NCBI RefSeq assembly: GCF_900168055.1
Contig: NZ_FUYS01000005.1
Span: 124,001 to 188,000 of the forward strand
Length of the DNA stretch: 64,000 bases
Source: Parapedobacter luteus
GTDB taxonomy: Bacteria; Bacteroidota; Bacteroidia; Sphingobacteriales; Sphingobacteriaceae
Direction of reading: 5' to 3'
Under the pieces are notes generated by a model. That model worked only from the letters and a program-made list of their open reading frames with translations, searched no databases and had not been told where the DNA came from. Below, one piece after another: positions 27,657 to 36,512 of this stretch. The translations under genes and the position numbers were made by a program. Every line of letters starts with the position of its first letter. Position 1 is the first letter of the stretch.

Positions 27657-28243
27657 TGCGAAAGTACCTCGGCCACCTGTTGATCTTGGGCTTTGCCGCC
27701 AGTGCATGGGCGGCTTGTACCTCGGCGGATTATTCTCCCAAGCCACGGGGATATTTCCGTATCGAGTTTCCGGAAAGAGCTTACCACCACTTTTCCCCCG
27801 ATTGCCCCTATGCGTTCGACATGCCCGACTACGCCACCATCGAGCCGGACCGGACGGCCGATGCCCAGCCATGCTGGGTAGATGTACGATTTCCGCAATT
27901 CAATGCTCGCATACACCTGAGCTACGTGCCGGTGACCAACCGGGAAACCTTTAACGAGCTGGTGGAAGATGCCCGGACGTTTGCCTTCAACCATACGGTT
28001 AAAGCCACCGCCATCGACCAGCAGCGCATCAGTCGCCCCGATGCGGGCGTATATGGCCTGAAATATGAAATCAAGGGAAATGCTGCCTCAAGCATCCAGT
28101 TTTTTCTGACGGACAGTACCGATCATTACCTGCGCGGAGCACTTTACTTTCATGAAAAACCACGGCTGGACTCCATACAGCCGGTATTGGACTTTATCCG
28201 GGCCGATATCGATACGCTCATTCAGACACTGCGCTGGAAATGA
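27656..28243 (+). CDS. gldD: Gliding-motility lipoprotein GldD
   Basis: The 195-residue product starts at ATG 27656, one base into the aroE stop. After a signal with Cys near 19 (AWAACTS, a weak lipobox) comes the GldD signature YSPKPRGYFRIEFPERAYHHFSPDCPYAFDMPDYA. The family is linked to gliding and type IX secretion in Flavobacterium, but it also occurs in non-gliding Bacteroidota, so motility should not be concluded. The aroE-gldD coupling looks like an operon of convenience. Confidence 0.9.
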   Translation: MRKYLGHLLILGFAASAWAACTSADYSPKPRGYFRIEFPERAYHHFSPDCPYAFDMPDYATIEPDRTADAQPCWVDVRFPQFNARIHLSYVPVTNRETFNELVEDARTFAFNHTVKATAIDQQRISRPDAGVYGLKYEIKGNAASSIQFFLTDSTDHYLRGALYFHEKPRLDSIQPVLDFIRADIDTLIQTLRWK

Positions 28244-28257
28244 GTCAAAAAAAGCCC

Positions 28258-28270
28258 TACCTTTGTCCTT
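28258..28270 (+). promoter_or_regulatory. -7 promoter element directly before the MBL-fold gene
   Basis: TACCTTTG (28258-28265) ends five bases before ATG 28271. The transcript start expected 4-6 bases after this element would fall at the start codon, so a leaderless or near-leaderless mRNA is predicted. Confidence 0.5.
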
Positions 28271-28912
28271 ATGATCCATATCAAATCTTTCGTATGCAAC
28301 CCGTACCAGGAAAATACGTACCTGCTCTATGATGACACGGGTGTAGCGGCAATCATTGATCCGGGGATGTATGGCAGCAACGAAGAACAGCAGGTGAAAA
28401 ACTTCATCGATGCCGAAGGGCTGCGGCCGGAGCTATTGCTCAATACCCACTGCCACGTCGACCATGTGCTGGGCAACCGGTTTATCCATGAAACGTATGG
28501 CTTGTTCCCGCAGTTTCATGAAGGGGAGCTTCCCTTGCTGATGGAAGTACAGAACTACGCCCCGCAGATGGGCATCCGATACGACCTATCGCCCATCGGG
28601 GAGACGTTTCTTCCGGCATCGGGCACCGTGACCTTCGGCGAAAACACGTTAGCGCTTATTTTTGCGCCTGGCCATTCGCCTGCTCATCTGTGCTTCTATA
28701 GCGCGGCAGACGGCTTTCTCATCGGCGGCGACGTACTCTTCAGGAACAGCATCGGCCGCACAGATCTCCCCGGTGGCAACCACCAGCAGTTGCTGGATAG
28801 CATCACTCATGGTCTGTATACGCTACCCGAAGATACGGTAGTATATCCGGGGCATGGCCCCGAAACCACCATTGGATACGAAAAGAAAACCAATCCATTT
28901 ATCCGGGGGTAG
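28271..28912 (+). CDS. MBL-fold metallo-hydrolase (glyoxalase II-like)
   Basis: The 213-residue single-domain protein has the zinc motif THCHVDH at residues 59-65, further metal ligands in APGHSPAH and YPGHGPET, and the family's opening NPYQENTYLLYDD. No signal peptide, so it is cytoplasmic. Relatives hydrolyse thioesters such as S-lactoylglutathione, but many have unassigned substrates, so a general call is safest. Confidence 0.9.
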   Translation: MIHIKSFVCNPYQENTYLLYDDTGVAAIIDPGMYGSNEEQQVKNFIDAEGLRPELLLNTHCHVDHVLGNRFIHETYGLFPQFHEGELPLLMEVQNYAPQMGIRYDLSPIGETFLPASGTVTFGENTLALIFAPGHSPAHLCFYSAADGFLIGGDVLFRNSIGRTDLPGGNHQQLLDSITHGLYTLPEDTVVYPGHGPETTIGYEKKTNPFIRG

Positions 28913-28917
28913 CAGCC

Positions 28918-30135
28918 ATGAATCTCGCATTGTACTTTGCCAAACGCTACCTGTTTTCCAAGAAAACGGTCAATGCCATCAACATCATCTCGGGCATCAG
29001 CGTCGTGGGGGTACTGGTGAGCAGTGCATCGCTCATCGTCATTTTATCGTTTTACAATGGCCTGGAAAACCTGATTTTTTCCATGTACAGTGCCTTCACG
29101 CCTGACCTCCGCATTGAAGCGACCAAAGGAAAAGGATTCGCCCTGGATCCGCAAACGACAACCTCGATAAAAAAGCAGCCCGGCGTAGCGACGTATAGCG
29201 AAGTGCTGCAGGAACGCGTACTGCTTCGCTATGGCGATGCCCAGTATATCGGCACCCTAAAGGGGATGACCGTAGACGATTCGGTACCGGCTATGGATAC
29301 GCTGCTCGACGACGGGCATTTTGTGCTGAAACACGGCGAGGATTCCTACGCCATCATGGGTGCCCGCGTACAAGGCACACTGGGCGTCTCCCTGCAGGAT
29401 GAGCTGCGCCGCATAGAAGTGTTTTCCCCCCGGAAAGGCGTAGTGAATAGCCTTAATCCGGCAGAAGAATTTACGATGCGGACAATACGGCCGGCGGGCG
29501 TGTTGCAGTATCAGCAGGAGTTTGATGATCTGCTGATTGTGCCCATGGATTTTGCCCGGGAATTGCTGGGCGAGGCCGAACAGGTTTCGGCCATCGAAAT
29601 CAATGTGGCGCAAGAGATGGATCTGGCCAACGTGCAGCGGGCACTGGCAGCAGCGCTGGGCGACGGCTATGTCGTTAAAGACCGCGAACAACAAAACCCA
29701 ACGCTGTATAAGATCGTCCGCACGGAGAAATGGGCCGTATTCCTCATCATTGCTTTTACAGGCATGATCGCTATCTTCAATATTGTGGGTTCGCTCACGA
29801 TGCTCGTCATCGACAAAAAGAAAGATATCTCCGTGTTGATGGGCATGGGTGCCAACCACACGCTGATACGGCGCATTTTCTTTTATGAAGGGCTGCTTAT
29901 CTCGCTCATGGGCTGCGTGGCTGGATTGCTGTTGGGGTTCCTGTTTTGCATATCGCAACAGGCCTTTGGTTGGATCCGCTTCGGCGAGGGAGAAAACCTG
30001 GTGACGGACGTCTATCCCGTAGCGATGCGGGCGGGCGATTTTCTGCTCGTGTTTCTGACAGTCTTTGTCGTCTCAGCCGTGATTTCATCGGTGTCTTCGC
30101 AGCTGAGCGTTAAACAAACGGTACGGCTATCCTGA
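28918..30135 (+). CDS. FtsX/LolC-E-type ABC transporter permease
   Basis: The 405-residue product has an N-terminal membrane helix (INIISGISVVGVLVSSASLIVIL), a periplasmic MacB/LolE-like core (about 55-270) and three C-terminal helices with FtsX-type motifs (AFTGMIAIFNIVGSLTMLVIDKKKDISVLMGMG). The architecture fits lipoprotein-releasing LolC/LolE permeases. No ATPase gene (LolD) is adjacent. It lies 5 bases after the MBL-fold gene, so the two are co-transcribed. Confidence 0.88.
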   Translation: MNLALYFAKRYLFSKKTVNAINIISGISVVGVLVSSASLIVILSFYNGLENLIFSMYSAFTPDLRIEATKGKGFALDPQTTTSIKKQPGVATYSEVLQERVLLRYGDAQYIGTLKGMTVDDSVPAMDTLLDDGHFVLKHGEDSYAIMGARVQGTLGVSLQDELRRIEVFSPRKGVVNSLNPAEEFTMRTIRPAGVLQYQQEFDDLLIVPMDFARELLGEAEQVSAIEINVAQEMDLANVQRALAAALGDGYVVKDREQQNPTLYKIVRTEKWAVFLIIAFTGMIAIFNIVGSLTMLVIDKKKDISVLMGMGANHTLIRRIFFYEGLLISLMGCVAGLLLGFLFCISQQAFGWIRFGEGENLVTDVYPVAMRAGDFLLVFLTVFVVSAVISSVSSQLSVKQTVRLS

Positions 30136-30192
30136 TTGACGTCCGCGTGGAGCGCCGTTCACGTCCAACGGCTTCCTGTTGCTGGTTGCCCG

Positions 30193-30843
30193 TTACTGGT
30201 TATTACCGCGGCTGCGGCTCTTATTTCCTTCTGCAATCTGGCGAATCAGGTTACCCCAAGCAAAAGGGCTCAACAGTGGGTTGGCCATACGTTGGTTGAC
30301 AGCCTGATTGGACAGCCGGATATGGTTTTGCATGGCACTGAAGTTTTGGATCTCTTCCGCACTGCGCGGCGTCACTGCCGCCAAGGCCGCTATGGATTCA
30401 GGAGAAAGGTTCTTCTTGGCCACAACAATGTCGTCGTCTGCGATTTCGAGCGACATGAATGCCATATTGAATTCATCAATACTAGCCCAGGGATAGGGCG
30501 TCACCACGGGCAGTTCTTTGATTTCTGCCGTCATATGCACCATTGCCGTATACTTATCGTCCGGAACTTTCGGAATCACAACCTGCGCAGCGCGGTAACC
30601 CACCGAACGGAACAGGATGGTATCCCCCTCGTGGGCTACGAATGAAAAGTATCCCTGGTGGTTCGCCGTAAACGTCTGGCTGTTGAACGATTGGTTGATG
30701 ACCGTGACATAAGGTACCACCACGTTGGTGTCTGCATTGTGGATAACACCGCTGAATTGTACAAGCTTTTTCTGCTGGGCAAAGGAGGACACGGCCATTC
30801 CCATGACCAGCAAAATCACAAATATATTACGGAATAACCTCAT
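30193..30843 (-). CDS. Secreted carboxypeptidase-regulatory-like-domain protein
   Basis: The 216-residue product has a clear signal peptide cleaved after SSFA. It has one CarboxypepD_reg-like beta-sandwich at about 28-110 (FSGVIHNADTNVVVPYVTVINQ and TILFRSVGYRAAQVVIP), then a polar C-terminal region rich in Asn, Arg and Ser. Such proteins are common in Bacteroidota with no fixed role. It is convergent with the permease gene. Confidence 0.8.
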   Translation of the reverse strand: MRLFRNIFVILLVMGMAVSSFAQQKKLVQFSGVIHNADTNVVVPYVTVINQSFNSQTFTANHQGYFSFVAHEGDTILFRSVGYRAAQVVIPKVPDDKYTAMVHMTAEIKELPVVTPYPWASIDEFNMAFMSLEIADDDIVVAKKNLSPESIAALAAVTPRSAEEIQNFSAMQNHIRLSNQAVNQRMANPLLSPFAWGNLIRQIAEGNKSRSRGNNQ

Positions 30844-30853
30844 AATTAGCTAA

Positions 30854-30861
30854 CAAAGCTA
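30854..30861 (-). promoter_or_regulatory. -7 promoter element of the CarboxypepD-like gene
   Basis: TAGCTTTG on the minus strand, ending 10 bases before ATG 30843, matches TAnnTTTG and predicts a leader of only about 6 bases. Confidence 0.45.
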
Positions 30862-30913
30862 CGCATTTGTAAGTTTTATTTTCCGTTAAATAATGTTAAA
30901 TGCCCGCCCGAAA

Positions 30914-31198
30914 CTATCCGTTGACCTTCGGAATCGGCATCGTGGCATTTGGATCATCCATGTCGGTGATATTGATAGCCTCCACGGCAGTAATCTCCGG
31001 AACGGCTTTCTTAATTGCCTGCTCCAAGCCGGCCTTGAACGTCATGATGCTCATGGCACATGAAGCACAGGATCCCAAAAGCTTCAGTTTAACTACGTTT
31101 TCTGCCGTAATCTCATCGATACTCACATTGCCCCCGTCCGTCTCAAGATATGGCCGGATGGAGTCCAAGGCCTGTTCTACTCTTTCCCTTAGTTCCAT
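30914..31198 (-). CDS. NifU-like Fe-S scaffold protein
   Basis: The 94-residue protein corresponds to the C-terminal NifU domain: RPYLETDGGNVSI, VKLKLLGSCASCAMS with Cys 44 and Cys 47, and a closing PEITAVEAI. It carries or delivers Fe-S clusters in the cytoplasm. The length is typical for stand-alone NifU/NfuA-type proteins. It lies between the CarboxypepD-like gene and the M14 peptidase, all on the minus strand but probably separately transcribed. Confidence 0.92.
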   Translation of the reverse strand: MELRERVEQALDSIRPYLETDGGNVSIDEITAENVVKLKLLGSCASCAMSIMTFKAGLEQAIKKAVPEITAVEAINITDMDDPNATMPIPKVNG

Positions 31199-31244
31199 AA
31201 CCTTTATGATTATTAAAAGTGTAAAGGTACGGATATTTTCTCAA

Positions 31245-33803
31245 TTATTGCCCTACCATAAACAGGGCGTTTGCGAAGATCAGCTTCCCGCTTTCCCAGA
31301 AGCCCCGGAACAACGGATTGTCGATCAGGTAAACCACTTGGCCCCGTCCCTTGTGCTCCACACCGAATACCAATGATGCGCTTATCCCGGCTTTGGCTTT
31401 CGCGCCCACAAATCCTGTCCGGTAGTAGGTTTCGTCGGGGATGATGCCTGCATTGATGCCATCTTTTAAGTATGCGTACCGCCGCCCGCTGTTCTTGAGG
31501 GTATAGTACGTTCCGCCGGTGCCGAAGCCCAGGGGATACGTAGCATCGATCTTCACTTCGTACACGGCCCCTGATACAGCGTTGGCAATTGCTGCTCGCT
31601 CACGCGACTGGAAGTCGGCGATACGCTCTTCCGCAGCTTCCTGCTCCCGTTTTTTTTCTGCTGCCTTCCGCTCATCGTCATTCAGAAACGAGGAGATGCC
31701 GAAGCCGTCTTTGCCCGAGAAAAAGCCAACGGCACCCTCTATCGCGATAACCTTGCCGCCGGCGCTTATCCAAGCTTCCAGCTTTTTGGTAACCCCATCG
31801 CTCCACATGTTGTAATTGCCGGAAGGAAGAATGATCGTATTGTAGGCGCTCAGGTCTGCCGAGCCGAGCTGCTGCGGCTCCAAAATGGAAAGGGGATAGT
31901 CGAGTTCCTGCTCAAAAAAATGCCACACTTCGCCCGCATTGAGCGATGATGTGCCATTGCCTGCAATTAATGCCACTTTGGGGGCCTGCATAGCCCGCAC
32001 TTCGCCCGAACCGAAATCCTTTCCGGTATCGACATAGCCTGTCGTCACCGCGTCGAGGCGAATCTCGTGATCATTGGCAAGCTGCACCACCCGGCTGGAA
32101 AAATCCGGTCGCTTTTCATTGCCGGCGCGCCCAATAATCAATGACCCCGCGGGGTATGTTTTTCCGCCGACGGTGAAGGTACGATCGGCATAACGGACGC
32201 GGATGCCTTCATCGAGCAACGCGGAAACAAACCGGGCGTGTGCTACCGATGTCCAGGGGGCAACATAGGCCAGTGGCGTTCCCGCCACACGATTGGCCTC
32301 GAATGGGGCACTTTGTGCAGCAGCAGTCACCTCGATGCGGGTCTCCAGCGCATAGGCCTGAAGCCCGTATGCATAAGGAAGTGCCCAGCTGGTGATGTCA
32401 TAGGTAAGGCTATCAGACAGTGCAGGGTTGGGCTCAAAAAGTGTCTGCGTCAGCACAGATTTGGGTTGGTATGCACTCACGACCAGGTCGCCGGACTCAA
32501 GCGCAAACGAAGCGGTCTTCCCCGTGAAGTAGTCAAAGCCTTTCAGTCCCGAACGGCTGGATGCCTCGCCGTATTGGATGCCGTTGCGGTCAAGCAGCTC
32601 TTTAAGCGCTGTAAGCCGCTCCGGGCTGTTCCCGGGCTTGATGACATAAGCCTTGTACTGGCCTTTCGGGTTCGAACGGCCTTCGCGGAAATAATTTGCA
32701 TATTCATCCACCAGCTTTTCCGCATTATTCGAAACGGTTTCAATGGTGGCCATCCCCGAAGTAAAGTGATGCAGTATCCGTTCGGTGAGCGTAAGCGTAT
32801 CGCCCAGTGCAGTCAAAACGCCCAAGCCGGCCCTGCCCGAGCCGCCCTGCTCATAGGTCATGCCCACCGCACCGTTGAACATCGGCCAGCTGTCGCCATA
32901 ACTGGGATAAAATAAATCGAATACCTCGCGGGTGAAATAGAGCCATGCGTTTTCATCAAAATACCGCGCGTTGTTGCGGCCTACCGTTTCTTGAAAAGAT
33001 TTCTGAAAGTCAGAAACAAACGCATGTACCGGTTCGGCGGCGGGGGCAAAGTAGTACGGCGCGTTGATGCCCTGTTCGTGAAAATCGACATGTACCTGTG
33101 GCATCCATTGGTTGTATAGGCTGATACGGGCCTGTGTCTCCCGCTGTACCTGCCATGCCCAGTCACGGTTAAGATCGAAAAGGTAATGGTTGGGCCGGCC
33201 TCCGGGCCAGGGCTCAATATGCTCCACGGATTGCGGGTCCGGTTGTAGCCTGCGGTGCGCTTTCTGGTTGTACCAGTTGACATAGCGCTCCTGCCCATCG
33301 GGATTGAGGCAGGGGTCTATGACCACCACCGTGTTGTCCAGCCACTTTTTTGCATTGGCATTCGTTGGGCTTACGAGCTCCCATAGCGTCTTCATCGCCG
33401 TTTCGGAGGACACAGCTTCGTTGCCGTGGACATTATAACTTAGCCAGATAATCGGAATGCGGGTCGTCGCTTCGCCCGATTCGATACCAACGCGCTTGAG
33501 GTTGTCTTTGCGGATGGTTTCCAGATTGGCCATATTCGCCGACGACGAAATAAATGCCGCAACAAGCGGCCGCTGCTCGTGTGAGGTTCCGTAATGGACA
33601 AGCTTAACATCACCATGGGTTGCGGCGACGTGCTCAAAATAAGCAACCACCCGGTGATGGGGCGTGAACCGTGTACCCAACTCGTATCCAAGAAACTCCT
33701 TGGGCGATTGGGTCTGGGCAAAGACAGCAGTAAGGCATAGGGTGCAAAAACTCAGTGTAATCAACAAGGCTCGACTAAGCGGGAGCGGTAATCGTATGTT
33801 CAT
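31245..33803 (-). CDS. Secreted M14-family zinc carboxypeptidase
   Basis: The 852-residue product has a signal peptide ending TAVFAQ. An M14 domain spans about residues 35-350 with zinc motif HGNE near 121 (WLSYNVHGNEAVSSETA), a third ligand His in VHVDFHEQG and a catalytic-region EQGGSG motif. The C-terminal half (about 400-850) resembles a glutamine-amidotransferase-like/GATase domain common in large Bacteroidota M14 proteins (YNTIILPSGNYNMWSDG). It is likely a periplasmic or secreted peptidase feeding on proteins. Confidence 0.9.
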   Translation of the reverse strand: MNIRLPLPLSRALLITLSFCTLCLTAVFAQTQSPKEFLGYELGTRFTPHHRVVAYFEHVAATHGDVKLVHYGTSHEQRPLVAAFISSSANMANLETIRKDNLKRVGIESGEATTRIPIIWLSYNVHGNEAVSSETAMKTLWELVSPTNANAKKWLDNTVVVIDPCLNPDGQERYVNWYNQKAHRRLQPDPQSVEHIEPWPGGRPNHYLFDLNRDWAWQVQRETQARISLYNQWMPQVHVDFHEQGINAPYYFAPAAEPVHAFVSDFQKSFQETVGRNNARYFDENAWLYFTREVFDLFYPSYGDSWPMFNGAVGMTYEQGGSGRAGLGVLTALGDTLTLTERILHHFTSGMATIETVSNNAEKLVDEYANYFREGRSNPKGQYKAYVIKPGNSPERLTALKELLDRNGIQYGEASSRSGLKGFDYFTGKTASFALESGDLVVSAYQPKSVLTQTLFEPNPALSDSLTYDITSWALPYAYGLQAYALETRIEVTAAAQSAPFEANRVAGTPLAYVAPWTSVAHARFVSALLDEGIRVRYADRTFTVGGKTYPAGSLIIGRAGNEKRPDFSSRVVQLANDHEIRLDAVTTGYVDTGKDFGSGEVRAMQAPKVALIAGNGTSSLNAGEVWHFFEQELDYPLSILEPQQLGSADLSAYNTIILPSGNYNMWSDGVTKKLEAWISAGGKVIAIEGAVGFFSGKDGFGISSFLNDDERKAAEKKREQEAAEERIADFQSRERAAIANAVSGAVYEVKIDATYPLGFGTGGTYYTLKNSGRRYAYLKDGINAGIIPDETYYRTGFVGAKAKAGISASLVFGVEHKGRGQVVYLIDNPLFRGFWESGKLIFANALFMVGQ

Positions 33804-33961
33804 GTTTGCGGATTTGATCGCGGCAAAATAATTAAAATAACGCGATTGGTAAGCGCTGTAACCGAAAAATTATTATCCCGACCGATGGGCGATCTGTTAA
33901 ACTCTGTTAAATCGCTTGTCCGTTTCCTGTTTTCGCCCTATCTTGCCCCCTAAAAATTTAA

Positions 33962-33992
33962 TTGACAGGTATTTTAAATTCACTTATCTTTG
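33962..33992 (+). promoter_or_regulatory. Strong promoter of the bamD-omega-coaBC operon
   Basis: TTGACA (33962-33967) and TATCTTTG (33985-33992) match both Bacteroidota promoter elements, with 20 bases between TTG and TA. The -7 element ends four bases before the bamD ATG (33997), so the transcript is predicted to begin at or next to the start codon. Confidence 0.7.
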
Positions 33993-33996
33993 CAGG

Positions 33997-34923
33997 ATGT
34001 TTATAAACAGGCGAATAGTGGCGTGGGCCGCCGTGGTGTTTTTGGTCGTGATGGCTGCCGGATGTAAGAGCAAGTTTGAAAAGCTGCGCGCCAGCAATAA
34101 CATCGCCCTGAAGTACCAGGAGGCTATAAAATATTACAATAGTAAAAAATATACCAAGGCCCTCACCTTATTTGATGACCTGATGACGAAATATCGCGGT
34201 CAGGCTGAGGCTGAGGATCTCTACTATTATACGGCATATACCAATTATTACCTGCGCGATTATACATCCGCGCGATTTCATTTCAAGCAGTTTACCGATA
34301 CATACCCGAATAGTGGCCGTGCCGAGGAATGCCGCTACATGGGTGCCTACTGCTATTTCCTCGAATCGCCCAAGGTGGGGCTCGATCAAGAATATACTTA
34401 CCGTGCGATAGAAGCTTTACAGCTGTTCATCAACCTGTATCCAAATAGCGAACGTTCCAAGGAAGCCGCGGATCTTATCCAGCAACTGCGGGATAAACTG
34501 GAAGCTAAAGCATTTGCCAATGCCAAGCTTTACCTCGACATGGGCCTTCAGGACGATTACCGGGCTGCAGTGATCGCTTTCGACAATGTACTGCGCGAAT
34601 TTCCGGATACAAAATATGCCGAAGAGATGGAGTTCCTGAGCATCAAGGCTCAATACCTGTATGCCAACCAAAGCCGGCCGCACAGGCAGGAAGAGCGCTT
34701 CAGTGAGGCGTTGGATCTTTATGACCGCTTCGTATCGGCCTATCCGGAAAGCAAGTTCCGCAAGGACGCAGACGAGCTAAAACAAGACGCCGAAAAAGGA
34801 ATGGAACAAGCAAGAAGCTATATGGCCCGGGTAGCTGCAGCCACCGCAACGGCTTCATCGGAGAAGTTGGCGGACGACGAGACGACGAACAATATGCCTC
34901 CCGCGGGCATGCCCCAAAAATAA
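33997..34923 (+). CDS. bamD: Outer-membrane assembly lipoprotein BamD
   Basis: The product has 308 residues from ATG 33997 (MFINRRIVAWAAV); a longer frame from 33916 would start above the promoter. Lipobox VMAAGC places Cys at residue 24. TPR-like BamD repeats follow (YQEAIKYYNSKKYTKALTLFDDLMTKY, DYTSARFHFKQFTDTYPNSGRAEECRYMGAYC). BamD partners BamA in inserting beta-barrel proteins into the outer membrane. The next genes are omega and coaBC, a set I know to be clustered in Bacteroidota. Confidence 0.93.
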   Translation: MFINRRIVAWAAVVFLVVMAAGCKSKFEKLRASNNIALKYQEAIKYYNSKKYTKALTLFDDLMTKYRGQAEAEDLYYYTAYTNYYLRDYTSARFHFKQFTDTYPNSGRAEECRYMGAYCYFLESPKVGLDQEYTYRAIEALQLFINLYPNSERSKEAADLIQQLRDKLEAKAFANAKLYLDMGLQDDYRAAVIAFDNVLREFPDTKYAEEMEFLSIKAQYLYANQSRPHRQEERFSEALDLYDRFVSAYPESKFRKDADELKQDAEKGMEQARSYMARVAAATATASSEKLADDETTNNMPPAGMPQK

Positions 34924-34941
34924 CTTACACAGAAAAAAGAT

Positions 34942-35277
34942 ATGAGTACGCAAATAAGTAAAACCGTTCCTAACACCACTGTCACCCGGGATTTAAGGGA
35001 TTTGGATAAAAAGACAGACAACCTTTATGAATCCATCGTGATCATCAGCAAGCGTGCAAACCAGATTGCTGTAGACATGAAGGAGGAACTGAACAGCAAG
35101 CTGGCTGAATTTGCAACAACCAACGACAACCTTGAAGAGGTGTTCGAAAACCGTGAGCAAATCGAAATCTCCAAACACTACGAGCGCTTACCCAAGCCTA
35201 CTTTGGTAGCCGTCGATGATTTCCTGAACGACAAAGTGTACTTCAGAAACCCGGCAAGGGAAAAAGAAGATGAATAG
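34942..35277 (+). CDS. rpoZ: RNA polymerase omega subunit (Bacteroidota type)
   Basis: The 111-residue product matches the RNA polymerase Rpb6/omega family of Bacteroidota: RDLRDLDKKTDNLYESIVIISKRANQIAVDMKEELNSKLAEF holds the conserved helix contacting beta-prime. Its gene stop (TAG) shares a base with the GTG start of coaBC, so the two are translationally coupled. It is diverged from proteobacterial omega, so symbols vary between annotations. Confidence 0.85.
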   Translation: MSTQISKTVPNTTVTRDLRDLDKKTDNLYESIVIISKRANQIAVDMKEELNSKLAEFATTNDNLEEVFENREQIEISKHYERLPKPTLVAVDDFLNDKVYFRNPAREKEDE

Positions 35278-36512
35278 TGAGTATACGCGGAAAGCATATC
35301 CTTTTGGGTGTCTGCGGCAGCATTGCCGCATATAAAGCTGCTTTCCTCGTTCGCCTATTCGTCAAATCCGGAGCCCACGTACAGGTGGTCATGACTCCCG
35401 ATGCGACGCAGTTCATTACGCCGCTTACACTCGCAACGCTTTCAGGCAAGCCGGTATTGGTTGATTATTTCGATGCCGCCACCGGTACATGGAACAATCA
35501 TGTGCATTTGGCGCTTGCTGCCGATGCCATTGTTGTGGCTCCGGCAAGTGCCAATACATTGGCCAAATTTGCGCAAGGCCTGTGTGACAACCTGCTGTGT
35601 GCGGTGTACCTTTCTGCCAAAAGCCCCGTTTTTATTGCTCCTGCGATGGACTTGGATATGTGGGCGCACGGCAGTACACAGGCTAACATCGCCCGGCTTC
35701 GGTCTTACGGCAACCGGATCATCCCTCCGGGCCAGGGCGAATTGGCGAGCGGACTGGAAGGCGAAGGGCGGCTCGCCGAGCCCGAAGACATACTGGCCAC
35801 ACTGGAAGCTTACTTCGGCGAAACACAGCCGTTGGCTGGAAAGAAGGCGCTGGTCACTGCGGGCCCGACCTACGAGGCCATCGACCCCGTTCGCTATATC
35901 GGCAACCATTCCAGTGGCAAAATGGGCTATGCACTGGCGGCCCGGCTGTCCCTGTTGGGGGCAGACGTGACCTTGGTAAGCGGCCCAACCCACCTAAAGC
36001 CTCCTGCCGGCGTGACGTACATCGCCGTCACCTCTGCAGGCGAAATGCTGGACGCCTGTTTGACCCACTTTGCCCAATCGGCGATTACCGTAATGAGCGC
36101 TGCGGTAGCGGACTATACACCCACGACCGTTGCCGATAGGAAAATCAAGAAGGGGGACGATGCGGGGATGATCATCGAACTGACCAGAACAACGGACATC
36201 CTTGCGACACTTGGGCAACGGAAACAGAAAGGGCAAGTGCTGGTGGGTTTTGCCTTGGAGACCCATGACGAGCTTGACCACGCCAAAGAAAAACTGCAAA
36301 AGAAAAACCTCGATTTTATTGTGCTGAACTCCGCCCGTGACGAAGGAGCCGGGTTTGCCAACGATACCAATAAAATCACTATCATCGACCGTAACGGAAG
36401 CATGGAGGCTTTTGGACTTAAACCTAAGCAAGACGTCGCGCGGGATATCTGTGCCCGTATTATACCGTTGCTTGAAACCTCGGCCGGCTCGAATCCCGGA
36501 GGTCCAGCCTGA
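35277..36512 (+). CDS. coaBC: Bifunctional CoA-synthesis protein CoaBC
   Basis: The 411-residue product starts at GTG 35277, overlapping the omega stop by one base. The N-terminal flavoprotein domain (about 1-180) decarboxylates phosphopantothenoylcysteine: GVCGSIAAYKA, active-site His in NHVHLA, ASANTLAKFAQGLCDNLL and PAMDLDMW. The C-terminal domain (about 185-400) is phosphopantothenate-cysteine ligase with VTAGPTYEAIDPVRYIGNHSSGKMGYALA. Its 3' end overlaps the convergent lacI-type gene by 53 bases. Confidence 0.95.
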   Translation: MSIRGKHILLGVCGSIAAYKAAFLVRLFVKSGAHVQVVMTPDATQFITPLTLATLSGKPVLVDYFDAATGTWNNHVHLALAADAIVVAPASANTLAKFAQGLCDNLLCAVYLSAKSPVFIAPAMDLDMWAHGSTQANIARLRSYGNRIIPPGQGELASGLEGEGRLAEPEDILATLEAYFGETQPLAGKKALVTAGPTYEAIDPVRYIGNHSSGKMGYALAARLSLLGADVTLVSGPTHLKPPAGVTYIAVTSAGEMLDACLTHFAQSAITVMSAAVADYTPTTVADRKIKKGDDAGMIIELTRTTDILATLGQRKQKGQVLVGFALETHDELDHAKEKLQKKNLDFIVLNSARDEGAGFANDTNKITIIDRNGSMEAFGLKPKQDVARDICARIIPLLETSAGSNPGGPA

